Source: Candidatus Tenderia electrophaga (GTDB taxonomy: Bacteria; Pseudomonadota; Gammaproteobacteria; Tenderiales; Tenderiaceae). From it: 64,000 bases of DNA. Under the pieces are notes generated by a model. The model did no database searches. It worked only from the letters and a program-made list of their open reading frames with translations, and was not told the DNA's origin. The position numbers and the translations under genes were made by a program. Shown here piece after piece: positions 58,798 through 64,000 of this stretch (position 1 is its first letter; every line of letters starts with the position of its first letter). The stretch spans positions 1,054,001-1,118,000 of the forward strand of contig CP013099.1 in the NCBI GenBank assembly GCA_001447805.1. Direction: 5' to 3'.

Positions 58798-59546
58798 ACA
58801 TTCTCCCGGTTGAGGAAGGCGTGCACGCGTGCGTCGTCGCAGGCGCGCTGGAGTTGTTTCGGATTGCCGCTGGCGATCATGGTCTTGGCCTCCGCGTCGA
58901 GGAAGATTGAATTGTCGCCGATGGCGAAGATGCTCGCCAGTTCATGGGTCACCACCACAATAGTAGTACCAAGATTGGCGCGCAGTTCAAGGATCAATTC
59001 ATCCAGGCGGCGTGAGTTGACCGGGTCGAGGCCGGCCGACGGTTCGTCAAAAAACAGGAGTTCCGGGTCCAGCGCCATGGCGCGCGCCAGGCCGGCGCGC
59101 TTGCGCATGCCGCCGCTGATCTCGGCGGGATACAGCTCCTGGCAGCCGCTCAGGCCCACCAGCGCCAGCTTATAGTCCACCACATCGCGGATCTCCGCCA
59201 CGCTGAGCTGGGTGTTTTCGTTCAGCGGCGTGGCGACGTTTTCAGCCAGGGTCAAGGAGCTGAACAGGGCGCCGCTTTGGAACAGCACGCCGAAACGGCG
59301 TTTGATCGTTTCCTGTTGCCCATGGCTGGCATGGCTGAACTTGCGTTGCTCGATAAACACCTCGCCCGTGGCTGGCGCTTGTAGTCCGATGAGATGACGC
59401 AATACGGTGCTCTTGCCGCTGCCGCTGCCGCCCATGATAATGAAGACCTCACCGCGCTGCACGCTGAATGTGAGCCCCTGCTGAATGATGCGATCGCCAT
59501 AGGCGGCGGTAAGATCGCGCACTTCGATATGGGGGGCGCCGGCCAT
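58794..59546 (-). CDS. MCE-system ABC transporter ATP-binding protein (MlaF-like)
   Basis: The 250-residue ATPase has Walker A MGGSGSGKSTVLRHLIGL (about residues 38-55), Q-loop in RRFGVLFQSGALF, signature EISGGMRKRAGLARAMA (about 143-159), Walker B LLFFDEPSAGLDPV (about 163-176) and the switch His in VVVTHELASIFAI. The ISGGMRKR signature is the mark of the Mkl/MlaF group. It starts one base from the permease stop, so coupling is tight. Confidence 0.95.
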   Translation of the reverse strand: MAGAPHIEVRDLTAAYGDRIIQQGLTFSVQRGEVFIIMGGSGSGKSTVLRHLIGLQAPATGEVFIEQRKFSHASHGQQETIKRRFGVLFQSGALFSSLTLAENVATPLNENTQLSVAEIRDVVDYKLALVGLSGCQELYPAEISGGMRKRAGLARAMALDPELLFFDEPSAGLDPVNSRRLDELILELRANLGTTIVVVTHELASIFAIGDNSIFLDAEAKTMIASGNPKQLQRACDDARVHAFLNRENV

Positions 59547-60691
59547 TAGATGCCCAATTCCTGATAGATAATGGTCATGATGGAGGCGGTAATGACGATG
59601 AAGACGATGCTAGTCACCACCGCCGAGGTGGCGGCCTGACCCACTGCGGCGGCGCTGCGGCGACACTGGATGCCGCGCAGGCAACCGGCGATGGCAATAC
59701 AGATGCCGTAGACCACGGCCTTGCTCAGCCCGACCAGGATATGATTCAGATCCATAATACGCAGAGTCTGGACGTAATACTCGAAGGCGCTGATATCGAA
59801 GACGGTGATGGCCACCGCCATGCCGGCCAGGATGCCCACCAGGTCGGCATACAGAGTCAGCAGCGGGATCATCAGCACCAGGGCCAGCAGGCGCGGTATG
59901 ACCAGGTATTCAATGGGCGAGATGCCCAGGGTCTTAAGGGCGTCGATCTCTTCGTTAACCTGCATGGAGCCGATCTCGGCGGCATAGGCGGCGCCGGTGC
60001 GACCGGCGATAATTACCCCCGTCATCAGGGCACCCACCTCGCGCACCATACCGATGCCCACCAGGTCGGCGATGTAGATTTCGGCACCGAACAAGGCCAG
60101 CTGATTGGCGCCCATGTAGGCCAGGATCAGGCCCACCAGAAAACTGATCAGCGAGACGATGGGCAGGGCCTGTGGCCCGACGCCCTGGAGCAGCAGGCCG
60201 AGATCGACGCGGCGAAAGCGGGCCCGGCCGCGCAGGGTATTGAGCAGGGCGATGCCGCAGTCGCCGATAAAGCGCAGCGCCTTAGGGGTGCCGTACCAGA
60301 AGTCAATAGTGGTCTCGCCGACGTAGTTCAGTACCGAGTCGGCGTCGTAGGGCTCGTCTTCGCCATCGCGGTGGGGCGGCGCGTCGGCCAGCTCCAACAA
60401 CCGTCGCGCACCGTCGGGCAGGCCGCTTTCATCCACCTCCACGCCGCGCGCCCGGCAGTGGTGGATGAGATTGCGCAGCAGCACCGCCAAGGACGTGTCC
60501 CAAGCCTCCAGGTCGCGGCTGTCGAAGCTGATGCGTTTGACCGGGGCGTGGGCGTCGATCTGCGCCAACAGGGCGTCGACACGCGGCATGCCGCGTTGCA
60601 GGCGCCATTCACCCGCCAGCCGCAGTTGCAGTCCTTGATCTGCTTGCGGCTGCAGTTGGTAACTCCATGTTGACGACGTGCTTGACTCCAT
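59546..60691 (-). CDS. MCE-system ABC permease (MlaE-like) with N-terminal STAS-like domain
   Basis: The 381-residue permease is about 120 residues longer than MlaE. The extra N-terminus (residues 10-110, GLQLRLAGEWRLQRG and VKRISFDSRDLEAWDTSLAV) looks like a STAS domain, which in Mla is a separate protein (MlaB). The MlaE core follows with ALPIVSLISFLVGLILAYMG near 168, VREVGALMTGVIIAGRTGAAY near 217 and EIDALKTLGISPIEYLVIPR near 250, plus five or six helices. It is the first gene of the MCE operon. The fusion explains why no mlaB gene is present. Confidence 0.93.
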   Translation of the reverse strand: MESSTSSTWSYQLQPQADQGLQLRLAGEWRLQRGMPRVDALLAQIDAHAPVKRISFDSRDLEAWDTSLAVLLRNLIHHCRARGVEVDESGLPDGARRLLELADAPPHRDGEDEPYDADSVLNYVGETTIDFWYGTPKALRFIGDCGIALLNTLRGRARFRRVDLGLLLQGVGPQALPIVSLISFLVGLILAYMGANQLALFGAEIYIADLVGIGMVREVGALMTGVIIAGRTGAAYAAEIGSMQVNEEIDALKTLGISPIEYLVIPRLLALVLMIPLLTLYADLVGILAGMAVAITVFDISAFEYYVQTLRIMDLNHILVGLSKAVVYGICIAIAGCLRGIQCRRSAAAVGQAATSAVVTSIVFIVITASIMTIIYQELGI

Positions 60692-60709
60692 GCGCTCCCG
60701 CGGTCCTGT

Positions 60710-60780
60710 CCCGTATTTCTCATCACCCTTCTACCACGTGCCCTTGACCCGTCTCGCCACGAACGGTGAGAAATCCGGGC
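60710..60780. repeat. Family B repeat (copy 4), short form
   Basis: CCCGTATTTCTCATCAC (60710-60726) and GGTGAGAAATCCGGGC (60765-60780) form imperfect inverted ends of the CCCGCATTTCTCAC type seen at 3409-3658. The 71-bp unit lies between the divergent MlaE-like gene and parC. The rest of this gap up to 60912 has a weak parC promoter region and nothing else I can support. Confidence 0.6.
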
Positions 60781-60912
60781 CAGGCATTTGTTCTGATTGT
60801 AGCGTACTGGTTGTAGCACAGCGGCCGGTGCCGACCCAACGCGCCCCTTTCGAGGCGTCGCCGAGCCGGTATAATAGCCGGCTTTATCGCAATCAGGGCA
60901 CGCCACGGAATA

Positions 60913-63162
60913 ATGAGTAACAGCGAACCACGCCAGGACCAGGGCATCGAATATCTGCCGCTCAAGAGCTTCACCGAGAAGGCCTATCTCGATTACTCCA
61001 TGTACGTCATTCTGGACCGCGCCCTGCCCAATATCGGCGACGGCATGAAGCCGGTGCAGCGGCGCATCATCTATGCCATGTCCGAATTGGGGTTGTCGGC
61101 CAGCGCCAAATTCAAGAAGTCGGCGCGCACCGTGGGTGACGTGCTGGGTAAGTTTCACCCCCATGGCGACTCGGCCTGTTACGAGGCCATGGTGCTGATG
61201 GCGCAGTCCTTTTCCACCCGCTATCGCTATGTCGACGGCCAGGGCAACTGGGGCTCACCGGATGATCCCAAGTCCTTCGCCGCCATGCGGTATACCGAAT
61301 CGCGCCTGGCGCCCTACGCCGAACTGCTGCTGAGCGAGGTCTCCCAGGGCACGGTGGCGTGGGTGCCCAACTTCGACGGCACCCTGGAGGAACCGGCGGT
61401 GCTGCCGGCGCGCGTGCCCAACGTGCTGCTCAACGGCGCCACCGGCATCGCTGTGGGCATGGCCACCGATATCCCACCGCATAACATGCGCGAAGTGGTG
61501 AGCGCCTGCATCCGCCTGCTGGAGGACCCCAAGGCCGATCTGACGGCGCTGTTGGAACATGTGCAGGGGCCGGACTATCCCACCGAGGCCGAGATCATCA
61601 CCCCGCGCGCGGAGATCAGAAAGATGTACGAGACGGGCGGCGGCAGCATCCGCATGCGCGCCGTCTATGAGCGCGAGGAGGGTGACATCATTATCACCGC
61701 CCTGCCGCACCAGGTCTCCGGCGCCAAGGTGTTGGAGCAGATCGCCGCCCAGATGACGGCCAAGAAGCTGCCCATGGTGGAGGACCTGCGTGACGAATCG
61801 GACCACGAGAATCCCACCCGTCTGGTGGTCACGCCGCGTTCCAACCGCGTGGATATCGAAGGGTTGATGTCGCACCTGTTCGCCACCACCGACCTGGAAC
61901 GCACCTACCGCGTCAACTTCAATCTCATCGGCATCGACGGCCGGCCCCAGGTGAAGAATCTGAGGCAGATTGTGCAGGAGTGGTTGGAGTTTCGCACCGA
62001 GACCGTACGCCGTCGTCTGCAGCACCGCCTGGATAAGGTCAATCGCCGTCTGCACCTGTTGGAAGGTCTGCTGGTCGCCTTCCTCAATATCGACGAGGTG
62101 ATCCACATCATCCGCACCGAGGACGAGCCCAAACCGGTGTTGATGAAGCGTTTCGAGCTCTCCGAGGCGCAGACCGACTATATCCTCGACACCAAGCTGC
62201 GCCAGCTGGCGCGCCTGGAGGAGATGAAGATCAGGGCCGAGCAGGAGGCGCTGGCCAAAGAGCGCGATAATCTGGAGAAGACGCTCAAATCCAAGCAGCG
62301 CATGAAGACCCTGATCCGCAATGAGCTGACGGCCGACGCCGAGAAATACGGCGATGCGCGTCGCTCGCCCATCGTCGCCCGTGAGGCGGCCGAGGCCATG
62401 AGCGAGACTGATCTGGCGCCCGCCGAGCCGGTCACCGTGGTGCTCTCGGAGAAGGGCTGGGTGCGTTCGGCCAAGGGCCACGACATCGATCCCATCAGTC
62501 TCAACTACAAGTCCGGCGACGGTTTTCTCTCCGCGGCGCGCGGCAAGAGCAATCAGCTGGCGGTGTTCATCGATTCCACCGGCCGTTGTTATGCCCTGCC
62601 AGCCCACAGCCTGCCCTCGGCGCGCGGCCAGGGCGAACCGCTCACCGGGCGCGTCAGCCCGCCGCCCGGCGCCACCTTCGTCGCCGTGATGATGGGCAAC
62701 GATGATGACCGCTATCTGCTGGCCTCCGACGCCGGCTACGGCTTTGTGGCGAAACTGGGCGATCTGATTGCCAAGAACAAAAACGGCAAGGCCATCCTCA
62801 ACGTACCCAAGGGTGCCAGGGTGTTGCCGCCGGTGCCGGTGAAAGAGGTTGAATCGGATGTGGTGAGCGCCATCACCACCGAAGGGCGTATGCTGGTGTT
62901 TCCGCTGAGTGAGCTACCCGCGTTGAGCAAGGGCAAGGGCAACAAGATCATCAGTATCCCCTCGGCGCGCGTCGCCAACCGCGAAGAGTACGTGGTGGCC
63001 ATTAACGCCGTGCCTGAAGGTGAAAAACTGACTCTGTATTGCGGTCAGCGCCACACCTCGTTAAAGCGCGCCGATCTGGAGCACTATCACGGCGAACGCG
63101 GTCGGCGCGGCAACAAGCTGCCGCGCGGTTTCCAGAAGGTGGACCGGACCGAAGTGGCGTAG
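60913..63162 (+). CDS. parC: DNA topoisomerase IV subunit A
   Basis: ParC with ParE decatenates daughter chromosomes. The 749-residue protein starts with the conserved [20 protein letters not shown], then [21 protein letters not shown] near residue 37, [19 protein letters not shown] near 77 and the catalytic Tyr in [19 protein letters not shown] (Tyr120). The C-terminal part (from about residue 490) has six shorter beta-pinwheel units, and the GyrA-box of gyrase is absent, which fits ParC rather than GyrA. The quinolone-pocket residues D-S-A-C-Y-E are wild-type in appearance. parE is not adjacent. Confidence 0.96.
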   Translation: MSNSEPRQDQGIEYLPLKSFTEKAYLDYSMYVILDRALPNIGDGMKPVQRRIIYAMSELGLSASAKFKKSARTVGDVLGKFHPHGDSACYEAMVLMAQSFSTRYRYVDGQGNWGSPDDPKSFAAMRYTESRLAPYAELLLSEVSQGTVAWVPNFDGTLEEPAVLPARVPNVLLNGATGIAVGMATDIPPHNMREVVSACIRLLEDPKADLTALLEHVQGPDYPTEAEIITPRAEIRKMYETGGGSIRMRAVYEREEGDIIITALPHQVSGAKVLEQIAAQMTAKKLPMVEDLRDESDHENPTRLVVTPRSNRVDIEGLMSHLFATTDLERTYRVNFNLIGIDGRPQVKNLRQIVQEWLEFRTETVRRRLQHRLDKVNRRLHLLEGLLVAFLNIDEVIHIIRTEDEPKPVLMKRFELSEAQTDYILDTKLRQLARLEEMKIRAEQEALAKERDNLEKTLKSKQRMKTLIRNELTADAEKYGDARRSPIVAREAAEAMSETDLAPAEPVTVVLSEKGWVRSAKGHDIDPISLNYKSGDGFLSAARGKSNQLAVFIDSTGRCYALPAHSLPSARGQGEPLTGRVSPPPGATFVAVMMGNDDDRYLLASDAGYGFVAKLGDLIAKNKNGKAILNVPKGARVLPPVPVKEVESDVVSAITTEGRMLVFPLSELPALSKGKGNKIISIPSARVANREEYVVAINAVPEGEKLTLYCGQRHTSLKRADLEHYHGERGRRGNKLPRGFQKVDRTEVA

Positions 63163-63229
63163 CGGGGTTTCGCCGGCCGGACTTTCTGCTACAGTAAGCC
63201 CCCTGAACACATTGCGGACACATGCCGTC

Positions 63230-63520
63230 ATGAGAATCGCGCCAAGGGCGCCACTGGTCTATTTGCTGTTGCTGTTCAGCCTGCTGTCATTGCAGGCCGA
63301 GCAGTTGCATGCCGCCGCCCATGATGATGGCGCGGAGTGCCAGATTTGTCTCCATGCCCTCCAGGCGCAGAAGAGTCTGCATGTCGGCGCGACAGCAGTA
63401 CCGTTACCTTTGCCGCTTACCGACCAGGTAAGCGCTGCGCCAGCCCTTTCCCCTTATCGACAGCTGCCGCGTCGCTATTATCGCAGTCGTGCCCCGCCCG
63501 TTTACACCTCGTTTCTTTAG
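63230..63520 (+). CDS. Small secreted Cys/His-containing protein (96 aa)
   Basis: The 96-residue protein has a signal peptide (LVYLLLLFSLLSLQAEQLHA, cleavage near residue 29). The mature start HAAAHDDGAECQICLHALQA has a C-x2-C pair and three His in 20 residues, a layout that could bind a metal. The rest is Pro/Ala-rich with a basic C-terminus (YRQLPRRYYRSRAP). I prefer ATG 63230 to the in-frame TTG 63212. It sits 70 bases before an outer-membrane barrel gene, and small peptides of this type with a DGAECQICLH-like motif are known next to such genes. Metal handling is inference. Confidence 0.55.
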   Translation: MRIAPRAPLVYLLLLFSLLSLQAEQLHAAAHDDGAECQICLHALQAQKSLHVGATAVPLPLPLTDQVSAAPALSPYRQLPRRYYRSRAPPVYTSFL

Positions 63521-63590
63521 CGCCAGTCAAATTTAATGATTCAACGCCGGTTGCCGTGTGTTCGGCAGCCCTTGCTATGAGGTGTAATAC

Positions 63591-64000
63591 ATGTACAAGT
63601 ATGCTTTTTCCGCGGCGCTGTGCTGCGTTTCTCTGTCAGCGGTCGCCGCTTCCAATCAATTCAATCCTGCTATCTCGCTCATCCTGGAGGGCCAATATGC
63701 GGCCTATGACCAGGATCCTGAAAACTATGAGTTGCCCGGCTTTATGCTGGGCGGCGAGTCCGAGTTGGTGCCCGAGGGCTTTGCCATGGGGCACAACGAG
63801 CTGGTGCTGGACGCCAATATCGACGATCGCTATTACGGCAAGTTCACCCTGGCCTTCGCCGAGCATGAAGGGGAGATGGTCACCGAAGTGGAAGAGGCCT
63901 ATGTCGAGACCCTGGGGTTGCCCGCCGGCCTAAGTGTACGGGCCGGGCGCTTCTATTCCGGTATCGGCTATCTCAACAGTCATCATCGTCATGCCTGGGA
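63591..64000 (+). CDS. Outer-membrane beta-barrel/porin-like protein, N-terminal part (runs off window)
   Basis: An open frame without a stop starts at ATG 63591, preceded by GAGGTG. The first 20 residues (MYKYAFSAALCCVSLSAVAA) are a signal peptide. The visible mature part, with NPAISLILEGQYAAYDQDPE, YELPGFMLGGESELVPEGF and VEEAYVETLGLPAGLSVRAG, and the ending FYSGIGYLNSHHRHAWD, resembles a family of uncharacterised porin-like barrels with alternating strands. The end is beyond the window. It follows the Cys/His peptide gene and may share its transcript. A link to zinc or cobalt handling is only a suggestion from such gene pairs. Confidence 0.65.
   Translation, partial: MYKYAFSAALCCVSLSAVAASNQFNPAISLILEGQYAAYDQDPENYELPGFMLGGESELVPEGFAMGHNELVLDANIDDRYYGKFTLAFAEHEGEMVTEVEEAYVETLGLPAGLSVRAGRFYSGIGYLNSHHRHAW

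Noticed and set aside
61255-62607. 450-codon open frame on the minus strand
   Set aside because: Antisense to parC, biased composition, no domain.
63337-63933. 198-codon open frame on the plus strand
   Set aside because: It is out of frame with two better genes that both have signal peptides (63230-63520 and 63591 onward).

Overview
The window is a piece of a GC-rich proteobacterial chromosome, most probably a gammaproteobacterium. The evidence is gene order: queA-tgt-yajC-secD-secF, leuC-leuD-leuB-asd-usg-fimV, glrK-qseG-glrR, cmoM and lpxH are all typical of Gammaproteobacteria. A cytosolic group 3b [NiFe]-hydrogenase, a large glycogen locus and an exosortase-type acyltransferase suggest a free-living, metabolically flexible organism, perhaps Chromatiales-like. 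The lineage is inference. Coding density is high and both strands are used.

Layout. 1-4.5 kb: end of aspS, nadA, a tiny lipoprotein, a TPR-glycosyltransferase fusion, and a membrane protein with a TrkA-C domain. 4.6-10.4 kb: a ferritin-like DUF455 gene, then hydB-hydG-[four-helix-bundle gene]-hydD-hydA-protease. 10.4-17.6 kb: a small secreted peptide, ppsA and pgm (minus strand), then htpG, hslR and a Nudix gene. 17.7-22.7 kb: an HTH-receiver regulator, hemH, lpxH, ppiA and cysS. 22.7-28 kb: glrK-qseG-glrR, then a sigma-54 control region, an exosortase-associated acyltransferase and cmoM. 28-35 kb: an NsrR-like regulator, folD, tRNA-Thr, msrA, a MacAB-like exporter and a LysR regulator. 35-44.5 kb: leuC-leuD-leuB-asd-usg-fimV and a CbiQ/EcfT-like membrane protein. 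44.6-51.4 kb: glgB (minus strand) divergent from glgC-GH57-malQ. 51.4-57 kb: tRNA-Leu, queA-tgt-yajC-secD-secF. 57-60.7 kb: an MCE lipid-transport operon (minus strand). 60.9-64 kb: parC, a small Cys/His secreted protein and the start of an outer-membrane barrel gene.

How genes work together. The hydrogenase operon should make a soluble NAD(P)-linked enzyme. GlgC, GlgB, GH57 and MalQ make and remodel glycogen, with Pgm and PpsA feeding glucose phosphates. QueA and Tgt make queuosine. YajC, SecD and SecF drive Sec export. The permease, ATPase, MCE protein and lipoprotein form one envelope lipid transporter.

Most notable signals. (1) Two exact TGTC-N10-GACA palindromes, the recognition pattern described for enterobacterial GlrR, lie just downstream of glrR and upstream of a good sigma-54 promoter that faces the acyltransferase gene. 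(2) A 23S-rRNA-intervening-sequence-type gene sits inside the hydrogenase operon, and the following hydD frame has no ATG, GTG or TTG start before its cluster-binding motif. (3) Three families of short palindromic repeats are present, several of which supply the stop codon of the adjacent gene. (4) A perfect 23-bp hairpin encloses the cysS stop codon.
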